DNA from: Triangularia verruculosa
Lineage: Eukaryota; Ascomycota; Sordariomycetes; Sordariales; Podosporaceae
Assembly: GCA_033296885.1 (NCBI GenBank)
Contig: MU863895.1
Span: 124,001 to 188,000 of the forward strand
Direction: 5' to 3'
Length of the DNA: 64,000 nt
The notes beneath the pieces are model-generated. The model saw nothing but the letters and a program-made list of their open reading frames with translations, had not been told where the DNA came from and searched no databases. Position numbers and translations under genes: made by a program. This document shows, in pieces, positions 1-11,018 of this stretch. Within the stretch, counting starts at the first letter, position 1. Each line of letters starts with the position of its first letter.

Positions 1-429
1 GCGCTCCCTTTCGAGGTCTTCACGTAGCCGGTTGTTCAATTCCGTCAATCGACGAAGCTTGAGATCGGCCATGCTCTGCTTGGTCTTCTTGATCTGCGAC
101 GGGTCGCCAACATCGCGCGATGTGTATTGGGGCATTTTGGATGATTTTTTCTTCTGTACCGATACAGGGGTTCCCGTTGAGTCGCGATTGGGAATCAAGG
201 GAAGAGAGGCTGATGGCGGCTTCCTTTCTAGTTTCGCAGACAAGTCTGGGGATGGGGTATTGCCGTTCGGTACTGAAGAATTAATGGGCCGCGATGGCTC
301 TTGAAGTTCTGGTTGCTGCGGCTCACGGGGGCTGGCGTCGCTGATGTCGCCCTGATGCTGCTGCGGCTCGGCGGTCGGAATCCGCGACGACGCCGACGAG
401 TCGTGTGATCTTCGTGGCTGCTGCTCCAT
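1..429 (-). CDS. gng-1: Heterotrimeric G-protein gamma subunit (5' part, runs off the window)
   Basis: Read on the minus strand, residues from ATG 133-135 spell MPQYTSRDVGDPSQIKK and continue through KQSMADLKLRRLTELNNRL. This is the near-invariant start of the filamentous-fungal G-gamma protein, which pairs with G-beta at the plasma membrane and is normally prenylated at a C-terminal CAAX box. The visible part ends at base 1 in the coiled-coil helix, so the C-terminal half and the CAAX box lie outside the window. The same frame stays open for 98 more codons to an upstream ATG at 427-429. That extension is rich in Pro, Ser and Gln and looks disordered. The inner ATG has the better context (AAAATGCC) and matches the usual protein start, so the extension may be untranslated leader or an extra N-terminus. 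Family identity is firm; the start is not. Confidence 0.8.
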   Translation of the reverse strand, partial: MEQQPRRSHDSSASSRIPTAEPQQHQGDISDASPREPQQPELQEPSRPINSSVPNGNTPSPDLSAKLERKPPSASLPLIPNRDSTGTPVSVQKKKSSKMPQYTSRDVGDPSQIKKTKQSMADLKLRRLTELNNRLREDLERER

Positions 430-1872
430 CACGGCGTGTCAGTGTCCTGTCGCGATATCTGGGAACGAATTGTGCTTGATTGATGCTTTCTGTCGAATTG
501 AACGGGACGTGATTGCTGGCCGAAAAGGGACGGGTCGCAACAGTTTGCCCCCATTGCGGACGGGAAGCTGGAACTCACCTCTGCAAAAAAAAAAATAGAT
601 AAAGGCCGTCTCTAGGTGTGGCGGTTGTCAATGAATGGATTGAAGAGAAAGAGGCGCGCGGATGACTGGTATGCGGTTTCCTCGATTGACACCAGCTCTT
701 GGAATGGGCGGATGGGCGGATGGGATTGGCGAGCGACACAGCGGGAGCGAACAAGAAGGGGGTCGATTCAGGAATCTCTGTTCAGGAGCGGGTGATGGTC
801 CGTGCTGGCTGCTACCAAAAAGCCGGGCAAAAAGTAAATGAGATGTCCAGGGGAGGTTAGATTAGCCCGATAGCGAATCATACCACCGATGAACGCATCT
901 CGGGGGGAGCATTGTATACATCTTCTGCTTAACTGGCTATCAGAACAATTCAAGTCCTATTCTTGCGAATGGGTATTCATCATAGTCAATGGGCAATTGA
1001 CATCCAGAATCCAAGCTATTGACTATTGTCTGTCGTGCTCTTCTGGTTGCTCATCGACCGACCTCTAGCGAGCTAAGAGCCGTCCGACAGCTATGCACAT
1101 GGCAGGCCCCATCCGGTCTAGCTACTCGCGCATGCTTGCAGCAGCTGAGGGCTTTTTGCTGTTTCATGGACGGGGAACCTTGACCTTTGTTTCTTTTCGA
1201 GAGCTGTCTCGGGACTTGAGCGAACCGGGGACTTGACACAGTTTTTTATGATTTGACATACTCGGGCCGCTTGCTCAGACCGATGCCTTTCGCCTTTCGC
1301 CTTTTGCAGCTCGCTCTTTCTGCATTACGATTGCAACGATTGCACCGCATGAGGCATCGACAATGTGCCTTGGCAGAGCGTTTTGACATTGTTCTCAACG
1401 CCTTTTTGCTTAGGGCCCCGCAATGTGCATAAGGGTGAAGGCCCCACCACAGCCAAGGTTGCAGCGCAAAGTCCAAAACAACAAGGGAAGCCCCCAAAGT
1501 TTGTGCTGCTCAACGACTTTGAAGGGGCTGTCAAAGAGAAGCCAAAAGTCGGTTACGAGAGCATGCTTTGAGCGTTTCCAAGTAGTTTAGGCATTTTAAT
1601 CCAAAAACACTCGCTCAGGGTGTTGAAAACCATCCATTTCTAGGCTTGTCGTCACGTGACCCGCTCTCCAATTTGAGCCCACAAATTCTGCCAAACGGTG
1701 CCAACTGCCCTGTCAGGGCTTCGCCCAACGCAGCATTCTCCACGAGGCGAAAAAAATCTCTGGAACAGGCCGGCCAAGTCGCAAGCAACCCCTCACGCCG
1801 CCTTGCGCTGCTCTTCCAGATACCCATTAAACTTCCTCGAGACCTGCTAACGCGCAGAGGAGGTTGCCCATC
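430..1872. other. Divergent intergenic region between gng-1 and eIF3a
   Basis: About 1.4 kb between two genes that point away from each other. It should hold both promoters. A short A-run lies near 585-597. I see no convincing coding frame, tRNA or repeat; the small open frames here lack codon bias. Confidence 0.5.
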
Positions 1873-4800
1873 ATGGTGAGTTGCCCTCTTATTCTTCATA
1901 ACCTTCGCTTGGTGGCAGGCATATCGTTATCTCGTCTTGCAAATACCGATATCGACTGCCCCCTCCCCGCCGCCGCCGCCTCTCTACCTTGTCGTCGACT
2001 CCCACCATGCCGTCGTCAGAATGGCCGGCTACGATCACGAACACCTTGACTGACCTTCTCGTAGCCTCCCCCACCCCATCAGAAGCCCGAGAATGTTCTC
2101 AAGAGGGCCCATGAACTCATCGGAGTTAACCAGGCCCCCGCGGCCCTCACCCTCCTCCACGAGCATATTACATCGAAGCGGTCTCGCAATGTCCCCATCA
2201 CCTCGTTGGAGCCCGTGATGCTCCTGTTGGTCGAGCTTTCGGTCGAACAGAAGAAGGGCAAGCTCGCCAAGGATGCTCTCTACCAGTACAAGAACATTGC
2301 CCAGAACACCAATGTTGGCACAATCGAGGTGGGTTAGAAGTGGAGCCAGGCTCGGATATATTGTTGGTGCTGACATCTTTGTGCAGCTTGTGCTCAAGAA
2401 GTTCATCGAGCTGGCCGCCGAGAAGGTCACCGCCGCCCAGCAAAAGGCCGATGAGGTTCAGTCCAGCCTCGAGGCGACGACCACCACCGACAACGTTGAG
2501 GATCTTGAGGCCAGCGAAACCCCCGAGTCCATTCTTCTGGCCACCGTCTCCGGCGAGCAGTCCCGCGATCGTACCGACCGTGCTATTGTCACACCCTGGT
2601 TAAAATTTCTCTGGGAGGCTTACCGCACTGTGCTGGATATCCTCCGCAACAATGCTCGTCTTGAGCTCCTTTACCAGAGCACTGCTATGCAGGCTTTCGA
2701 ATTCTGCCAGAAGTACACCCGCAAGACCGAGTTCCGCCGCCTTTGCGAGCTCCTCCGGAACCATGTCCAGACCGCTGCCAAGTACTCGGCTCAGATGCAT
2801 GCTATCAACTTGAGCGACCCGGATACTCTGCAGCGCCATCTCGAGACCCGTTTTCAGCAGTTGAATGTGGCCGTTGAGCTTGAGCTCTGGCAGGAGGCTT
2901 TCCGCAGCGTCGAGGACATCCACACCCTCCTCAACCTCAGCAAGCGTCCTCCCAAGAACATCATGATGGCCAACTACTACGAGAAGCTTACCCGTATCTT
3001 CCTCGTCGGTGAGAACTACCTGTTCCACGCCGCTGCCTGGTCCCGGTATTACAACTTGCTCCGCCAGTCTGCTGCCATCGTTGCTTCTGGCCAGGGCAAG
3101 AAGTCCGAGAACCCACCTACCAGCGAGGCCGACCTCCAAAGGGCTGCCACCTTCGTCGTTCTCTCCGCTCTGTCGATCCCCGTCATCAGCACCTCCCGCT
3201 CTCGCGGCGCCATGGTCGACTTCGATGAGGCTCGCAAGAACAAGAACTCGCGCCTTACTCACCTCCTCGGCATGTCTCAGGCCCCCACCCGTGCTCTGCT
3301 GTTCCGCGACGCTCTGTCCAAGTCTTTGGTCCGCCGCTGCCGCCCCGAGATCCGTGACCTCTACAACATTCTTGAGGTCGACTTCCACCCTCTCTCTATC
3401 TGCAAGAAGATTTCCCCCATTCTTGCCAAGATCGGCGCCGACGAGGAGATGCAGAAGTACATCATCCCTCTTCAGCAGGTTATCCTCACCCGCCTCTTCC
3501 AGCAGCTTTCTCAGGTGTATGAGACGGTCGACTTGGACTTCGTCGAGTCCTTGGCTCAGTTCCCCGAGCCTTTCCAGGTCACCCGCGCCACCATTGAGAA
3601 GTTCATCATGAATGGCAACAAGAAGGGCGACCTCGCCATCCGCATGGACCACGCCACCGGTGTCCTCAGCTTCGATGCCGATGTCTTCTCCTCCGCCAAG
3701 GCTGCTCATGCTGGCTCCTCCGCTGGTTCTGCCGAGACGGAGACCGGCTCCGTTCAGCGTCTCCAGAGCACTCCCTCTCAGATCGTCCGCTCTCAGCTCA
3801 CTCGCCTTGCCGAGGTTCTCTACACCACTTGCCAGTACATCGATCCCTCGTTCAACCAGGCTCGCATTGAGGCTCGTGATGCCGCTCTTGCACGCGCTAG
3901 GGCTGGCGCCGAGCAGGAGCATCTCGAAATTCTTGCCCGCAAGGAGATTATCCAGAAGCGCAAGGACAAGGCTTCTGAGGCCCAGGCCGCCAGAGACAAG
4001 GAGAACGCCCGCAAGAAGATGATCCAGGAGCAGCTTCTCCAGCAAGCCGAGGCTGCTCGTTTGGCTGAGGAGCAGAAGCTCCGTGAGGCCAAGCGTCTTG
4101 CCAACGAACGTGAGCAAATCAAGCGCAAGGAGGTCGAGAGCATGCTCAAGGACATGAAGCTCGAGGACCTCGCCGGTGAAGATCTTGACACCCTCGACAG
4201 CAACAAGATCCGCATGATCAAGCTCCAGCAGCTTGAACGTGAGAAGAACACCGTTTCCGAGAAGCTCCGCATTACCGGCAAGCGTCTCGATCACTTGGAG
4301 CGTGCTTTGAGAAAGGAGGAGGCTAAGAAGCTCCCCGAGGATTATGCTAAGCAGCGCGAGCGCGATCTCAAGGCCTATGAGTTGACTAAGGCTCAGACTC
4401 TCAAGGAGGCCGAGGAGAAGCACAAGGCTGATGTCGAGATCAAGCACCGTCTGTCTCGCCTGATGCCATTCTATGAGTCGTTCAGATCTAACCTCCACGA
4501 GCGGCGCCGCGACGAGTTTGAGAAGAGACGTCGTGATGCCGACCGCGAGCTGGAGAAGCTCATCAATGCTCGTAATAAGGAGTACCGCGATCGGAAGATC
4601 CGCGAGAAGAGGGAGCGTGAAGAACAGGAGCGCGCCCTCCGCGAAGCCGAGGAGCGTGCCGCCAAAGAGAAGGAAGAGGAGGAGAGAAGAAAGGAGGCCA
4701 AGAAGGAGGAGATGGCCAGAATCAAGGAGGAGCGCGAGATGGAACGCGAGAAGGCTCGCGAGGCCCAGGCCCGCCAGCAACAACGCGAGGAGGAAGCTAT

Positions 4801-5320
4801 GGCCCGCCGCAAGGCCGAGAGGACTGCCGCTGCTGCCGGCCCTATCCACCGGGAGACCCCACCAGCGGAGGCTCCCGCCGCCGGTGCTCCCCCTCGTCTT
4901 GCCCTTTCCGGCAACAGGCCCAGCTGGAGAGAACGCGAAGCGGCCAAGGCTGCCGGTGGTGCTCCACCAGAGCCCGCTGCCGCCGCTCCCCCTCCGGCCC
5001 GGGCTCCTCCTGTCGAGAGGACCGACTCCAACGAGCGCCCCCCTGCCGCTGGCGGTCCTCCCCGCCTCGCCCTTGCCGGAAAGACTGGAGGCTCCACCTG
5101 GCGCGAGAGAGAAGCTGCCAGAGCCACCGGTGGCGGTGCCCCTATTCCTGAGCGCCCTGCTCCTCAAGGCAGAGTGTCTTCTGGTCGCGGCGGTGCGCCC
5201 ATCGAGAGGGAAGGTTCCGGTCGTGGCGAGCCTGCCAACGACGGTGCTGCTGCCGAGCCATTGAAGGCGAGCGGTGCTCCTGGCAAGTATGTTCCCAAGT
5301 GGCGGAGAGATAATGCTTAA
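1873..5320 (+). CDS. TIF32: Eukaryotic translation initiation factor 3 subunit A (eIF3a / Tif32)
   Basis: Inferred CDS is join(1873..1875, 2065..2328, 2387..5320), 1066 aa. Exon 1 is only the ATG, followed directly by gtgagt. Intron 1 (189 nt) ends at tag 2062-2064, giving MPPPPHQKPENVLKRAHELI, the conserved eIF3a N-terminus. Intron 2 (58 nt) falls after GTIE. The protein is a core subunit of eIF3 and bridges the 40S ribosome, eIF1/4B and mRNA in the cytosol. An N-terminal helical repeat/PCI half (to about residue 510) is followed by a long charged coiled coil (about 560-880, many EKREREEQER-type blocks). An Arg/Pro/Ala-rich tail has two tandem copies of a PPRLAL..W-REREAA unit. Length matches the Neurospora-type protein (about 1060 aa). 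C-ending codons dominate, as expected for high expression. Confidence 0.95.
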
Positions 5321-8300
5321 AAAAGCGGGCATGTATTGGGACTTTGTGGCATCTTTCTGTTTCTCTCAATCTCTTTCCGCGTGCTGGGTTCCGGTTCATA
5401 CATGACACACATGACATACGACACGAAGGATGGGCATGATACAGCTTCTTCTGGAGTTTTTCTGGGTTCGGAAGGGTATGGGAAAGTGTTTTTTCTTTCT
5501 CTGTCCTTTCTTCCGGGATTTGCATGTGTTGTAGAATAGCATTTCTCGTCATTCAGGGAGCGAAAGGGGAAATGGGGAACAGCAACGAACTAAAAGCGGT
5601 TTGCGGGTTAGGAAGAATGATAGGACTGGATGAGGTTGTCTTTTTTTTTTTTCAGTTGTTCTCCGGTTGATGAATATAAAATTGCATGGCATGTGTGTAA
5701 TGTTTCCTTTTTTGCTGTGGGGGTGGATTGTGCAAGTAGATAGGTAAGTAGGTGTGTATTATGTTCTCAGACATCAAGACCATTTTTCTGGTGATGATGA
5801 AAGGTTCATCTTGGGACATGCCAGCGAGTCCACTGATCAGCAATGCCAGTTAGTGTAGTGTAGTGTACTGCCGGGGAAGATTATTTTCCAGCCGCGCGTC
5901 GCAACCGCAACCCACAATGGAGCGGACCTACCCGATCTGGCAGGGCATCATCAGATGGTTTTTGAGTGTCGTCGATCCCTTCCCCATAGGGCTTGACAGG
6001 ATCTAGAACTTGATGGTGAGGGGGGGGGGCTAAATGTGGGATCCCGTGCCGTTTAGGGGTCCAATATTGAAAATGACTTTGTTGCTGTTTTTTCAATATT
6101 CATAGCTTGTGATTCTTGCAGCAGGTTTAGGTAGGTAGGTAGGTATAAGGTCACTGAGGGGTTGAGGGGTTGAGGAGGAAGGGACATGAGGGAATTGCTA
6201 CCCACCTACTGTTGAGAGGGATTAGGTGTAAGGGTAGGATTATGTGCCACTTGTACGCTATGTCAAGAACTCGGGGAGGGGGGGGGGGTTGAGTGTCCAA
6301 GGTTTGGGATTCGGAGTTTTGGGTGAAGGTCCGGCTTGGGTGAGCTCAGTCTGTAGGGTTGTGGATAGGATATTATGGCACGGATGGAACGGCAACGCTG
6401 GAGATACGCCGCCGGGGACTTGAGAGCTGCTTTGTTGGTCTGTGGGTGTGGCGTGGTGGTTTTATTGATTTTTTTTTTTCACCTGTCAAAGAACTGATGT
6501 GACATGGCAGTCTTTGTTGTGGCTTTGGCACAGACTTCTGTTTACTATAATACGAAACTGTTTCAGGTGAGCGGTGGAGTTGGTAGTTGACGATAAAGGG
6601 AAAGTTAATCTGAAACAATTGTTTTTTTTGTTTCTTTCTACTAGTGTTTAATGAGTATGGATCGTTTTCGACTCTTGTAGTTGAGGCTGTGATATGTTTC
6701 AGTTGAACGATTGCTGTTGGGGAAACGGAACTGAAGATTCAAGAGCCCAGATGGAGTCGAGATAAGCTCTGAAACAATGTTTCTCAGTAGGTAAATCATG
6801 TTTTTCTTCCGCGATCAAAATCAGCCCCACGCTGGAAGCTCTTTCTCGAGTGAAAGCGAAGGGTTGGTTGCTCCTCGGTTTCGGCTGTCTAGTATACTCC
6901 ATAACATACACGTGGTGCAGCATAAACGGTTCTCTGTATTTTATGAACGGCGTTGAAAGTGAGGCACTAGGGAACGGCGGGCTCACGGATCGTTCGGCGA
7001 GTTTCGTTCCTAGCTTTGCTGCCCAAGCTAGTGTGAGAGCTGAACCCTTGCTCGCCTGAAAAGCTGAGAAATCGCGGCCAGAATGGGGTTGCTGGAAATG
7101 GATGGGCGACAAGGGGGGTGTGTGTGGTTAGCTCGCATGCATGGGTAGGGCACCTTGTTGACTTTCTGGTGATGGAGGGCGTTGAGAGGCGTTGTGCTAC
7201 CCCGCAGCCACATCGGAGGTTTGGACAAGCCAGCCGCTGTTCCATCGCGATCGGTCTTTGTGGAGGAGGGTTGATGGCTGAAATATGTTTATTACGGAGG
7301 AGCCCGGTGACTTTTTGAGTTGGTGGACAACCCCATGTTACCGGGTTCTGACCGCCATATTGATTAAAGCTGAAAGGAAAGATCGTGTTGATGACTCTTC
7401 CCCTCTTCTGATGGGACTGGTCGCACAAATAGTCTTCGAAAATATAAACGAAGAGCGGAAATTGGCGGCTGCATCTGCGCCTGCCTGCCAGGTCGTAGTG
7501 CAGCACTTTAATATCACCAACACCACGCCAACTTCTAGGTGCAGTTCCAGCTGAGGACTTTGTATGCGAACTTGCATCTGGCTCGTCACAATATGCGCGT
7601 CTCGTGGGCAAACATCTGTCGATGTGAGGGTTTATTGATCTCTGTCAGCTGATGGGAGGTGGCCGTCAAGAGGCCAAGGGAAGGCTGAGTAGAGCGTGAA
7701 GAAAGAGAACAGAGCTCAGATGGCGGTTCAGTGGGGTTGATCACCTCCAGGGGCCTTAATCGTGGAGACCCGGCATTTTGGGTCAGTCTCTGTCGTGGTT
7801 GTTTCTTCCCCGGATGCTCAGAAACGAAAAGCGAATGAAGAGGCCCAAATGTTCATTGCGTGCTAGAATTCTCCTGTGAGATGCCGTCGCCTGACATCAG
7901 TCAAACCGATCGAAGCTGTGAAATGGATGCAGAGCAAAAGGGGTCGATGCGCTCAGGGTCCAAGCTGGCAAGGGTTGGTGGTCTGGCCCAAGTGGGTGTG
8001 GAGAACGGGAACTGCAGGGACGCCAGCCAACGACAGGGTTCCCAACGACGACGACCTTTCTCTTTTTGGTTGATGGTTCGCCTGATTTTGTTGTCTTTTC
8101 ATCTCCACACGCGCCCTGTGCAACAACTGCAACCTCTGCGAACGACTGCTACCTACCTGCCCAGAGAGTCACACTGGCCCTTCTCGAGCCGACTGTCCAT
8201 CCCGCGGTGGAGTGTCCGAACCCGAGCAGCCTTCACTCGCTCTTCTCTTTTCGTGGTTTATTTTGGGTGATGAGAGATGAAGGACTGCTTTTCCGCTGGC

Positions 8301-8820
8301 AATGTGCCTCCGCCAGGAACAGGAAAGATGTCTCAAAAACATGTGCTGTGGCGGCTCTCTCCCCGGACACTTCTCGAAGCCCTGCCGCTTTTCTCCCACG
8401 CCGCTCGTCTACCAGTACCTGATCTGGGGGACTTGGGGCTTGTCAATGTTGCCAAAAACAGACCATTGTAGAGGCCCGGTAATCGGATATTGGTACTTTG
8501 GAGCCGAGCTTTCTGGGCCTCTTCTGCCTTGACCCTGATGTTGAAGCGCTACCACGGTGATGGCTTGGCCCACCTCCCATGTGCTGGGGTTCGACGATGG
8601 ATCCAATAGTGTGCGGATGCTTCCCATGCCATGTTGGCGATGGGATGGGGGAGCGAGTTATTTACATAAGGCCGGCTTCCCCGGCTCGACGATGTTCTCT
8701 TTTTTTCTTGCTCTTCAGGGTCTTCCTCAGCCGCGAACACGACAGTAATACCTAATCTTCTAATCTACGACAAGGCCTCTTTACTTGTCGATACATTCGT
8801 TCCTTTCGGCTTTGCTGAAA
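5321..8820. other. 3.5 kb gene-poor region
   Basis: This stretch between eIF3a and the WSC gene has no reading frame I can support. It contains simple-sequence tracts: a T-run at 5641-5652, tagtg repeats near 5855-5868, a (GGTA)n tract at 6129-6145 and a G-run near 6275-6289. Small open frames on both strands overlap each other and lack domain signatures. The last kilobase is probably the promoter and leader of the secreted WSC protein. A non-coding transcript is possible but not shown by the sequence. Confidence 0.5.
6129..6145. repeat. (GGTA)n microsatellite
   Basis: Four consecutive GGTA units follow TTTA in non-coding sequence downstream of eIF3a. Confidence 0.8.
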
Positions 8821-10593
8821 ATGGCCAGTCTCAAGGCCTTGGCTGCCCTCGCGGCGGCCACCTTGGTTGGTCGTGTTACCGCCACTGAGGTCTTCCTCCC
8901 ACCATGCCTGGACCCCTTCCAGCCTTTTGTCTACTCGGGTTGCTTCTCCGAGGCCAGCGGCACCCAGATCCTCCCCTACCGCAGCCCAAAAACCCCTGAT
9001 GACATGACCGTCGAGAAGTGCGTTGCCGAGTGCAAGGGCAATGGCTACAGATATGCCGGTCTCGTCTACTACGGCGTCTGCTACTGCGGTCAAACCGTGA
9101 GGGGTGATCTCACCGAGGAGTCTGAGTGTAGCTTCCCCTGCAAGGGTGACGACACCCAGATCTGCGGTGCCAATGGCAAATTCTCCATCTACCAGGATCC
9201 TACCTTCATCCCCGTCGACCAGACCACTATTGCCGACTATGACCCCCTTGGATGCTGGACCGACAACTCTCCCCAGGGCAGAGCTCTTTCCTACCGTCAG
9301 GATTCCGTCGATGGCGCTACCATGACCACTGAGAAGTGCCTGCAAGCTTGCTATGCCGGCGGTTTCCCCTTTGCTGGTACTGAGTATGGCGGTATGTATT
9401 GATCTGGATTTCTGTCTGTCAGCAAAACTGATGAAACTAACATGATCACAGGTGAATGCTACTGCGGTGTTGTCATTGGCAACGACACCTACTCTGCTCC
9501 TGCTTCTGAGTGCAACATGGCCTGCAACGGTGCCTCTGACGAGAAGTGCGGTGGCCCTGGTCACTTGAACCTGTATGCTGCCGATGAGCTCCTGTCTCTT
9601 CAGCCTTGCGGCTATGAGCCCCCTGTCTCTTCCAGCACAACTGTCGTTACGTCGACCACCAGCACCACCACCCCTCCCCCCACTCTCCCTCCTACCACCA
9701 CCTCCACCACTGTTGTGAGCACCACCTCCACCAGCAGCTCCGTCTGCGTCAGCACTACCGTCATCCCACCCAAGTGCGAGTACAAGTGCGGCAAGTGGTG
9801 CAGCAACCCGATTCCCGACTGGGATAACGACGTCAAGTCCTGCAAGGCCGCCTGGTCCAGCTGCTTGCTCCAAATCGCCTCTTGCTTCAAAAACGCCGGC
9901 TTCCCCCAGTCCCTCGAGTGCCTCAACTTTGGCCAGTGGTGCGCCGACGTCGATGACTACTGCGTCAAGACCCCCAAGGGCAAGAAGCATGATTTCTTCG
10001 GCAAGAAGCCCCCCAAGGGCGGCAACCCTGCCACCACCATCACCGTGACCACCGCTTGCCCTACCGTCGCCCCCACCTCGACCAAGCCCGCGACGACCAC
10101 CACCAAGCCTGCCACTACCACCACCACCATCTGCCCTACCCCCAATCCCACCAACATCTGCAAGCAGCCCACCAACAACCAACACGGCTACAAGCCCGGC
10201 AAGCCGGTCGGTGGCATCGAGCTCCCCGTCGTGACCTGCAACGATCTCGTCTCCGACTGGCCTTCGTACCCCTTCAAGAGGTACTCGGACCCCGACACCC
10301 GCAAGTGCAAGAAGTACAGCCGCAGCACACCCAACACGGCCTGCCAGGAAGCCTGCAAGGAGCAGTACGAGGACTGTTTGGACGTCTACGCCGAGGGCTG
10401 CAGGGGCAACGGCAAGAAGTACAAGCCGAGAGAGGACAGCTACTTTGGGCAGATGGAGAAGAGGACGTTCTGGGGCGGGTGGAACGATAGCTTCAACGGG
10501 GCGAAGGATAAATGCAAGGCGCAGTATAACGACTGCTTGGCTGTGAATAAGAATGTGGATGTGAAGGGCAAGTGTGGAAAGTTCTGCGAGTAA
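8821..10593 (+). CDS. Secreted two-WSC-domain, Cys-rich protein
   Basis: CDS is join(8821..9391, 9452..10593), 570 aa, with one 60-nt intron (gtatgt...cacag) inside the second WSC domain. Residues 1-21 form a signal peptide (MASLKALAALAAATLVGRVTA). Two WSC domains follow at about 35-127 and 140-235; each has the typical GCF/GCW start, a CYCG core and a C-terminal Cys-Gly-Gly/Ala-x-G-like stretch. Then come a Thr/Ser/Pro-rich linker, a Cys-rich block (about 295-360), a second Thr-rich linker and a second Cys-rich block rich in Lys. There is no membrane segment or GPI signal at the C-terminus, so it is probably secreted or wall-bound rather than a Wsc-type stress sensor. WSC domains bind wall glucans in the studied cases. 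The exact role here is unknown. Confidence 0.85.
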
Positions 10594-10920
10594 ATGGGAT
10601 ATGAATGATAGGTGGAAAAGGAAGGAATATGTGAATGATGGGACAAAATAGCATTCTTGACGCTCCTTGAACGTATATGAAAGAAGTTTAAATGTAATTA
10701 TTAATGAGATTTTACTTTTCGTACCATGTTTCAGGCCTGCGTGACTTGTAGGAAGAGTCAAATCTACAAGATTAAATGACAAAAATTGCCGAAAGCAATG
10801 AAAGAAAGGGTGATGAGAAATGGTGGTGTGGAGGTGTGGTTGAGGTGCCAAAATTGGGCAGTGACGTCAGCGATATGAGGGGTAGTTTCGCCATCAAACA
10901 CCATCAATCAATACCTCACC
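10594..10920. other. Spacer between WSC gene and tRNA-His
   Basis: AT-rich 3' flank of the WSC gene and 5' flank of the tRNA. I see no gene in it. Confidence 0.5.
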
Positions 10921-11018
10921 GGGTGACTAGTCTAGTGGTCAGGACGCTTCGTTGTGGTTGTTCGCAAGGACATCACATACGATCCGAAGAAACCCCGGTT
11001 CGATTCCGGGGTCGCCCA
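10921..11018 (+). tRNA. tRNA-His (GTG) with a 26-nt intron
   Basis: The sequence folds as a tRNA. Acceptor GGGTGAC pairs with GTCGCCC (one G-U), the D arm is GTC...GAC, and anticodon stem CTTCG pairs with CGAAG. The T arm is CCCCG-GTTCGATT-CGGGG, and the discriminator is A. The loop reads TT-GTG-G, then 26 nt (10958-10983) interrupt it at the canonical position 37/38 before C-CGAAG resumes. Anticodon GTG reads His codons. T-runs at 11023-11026 and 11035-11041 can end Pol III transcription. Confidence 0.93.

Noticed and set aside
2600..5332. 910-codon open frame antisense to eIF3a
   Set aside because: It mirrors the strong C-ending codon bias of eIF3a; it is repetitive (Leu/Gly/Ser-rich), has no domain and lies wholly inside a firmly identified gene.
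6967..7611. 214-codon minus-strand frame in the gene-poor region
   Set aside because: Codon use and composition look random, no domain, and the first codon is not a convincing start.
8752..10851. 699-codon open frame antisense to the WSC gene
   Set aside because: Shadow of the biased sense gene; composition is Gly/Val/Leu low complexity with no recognisable domain.
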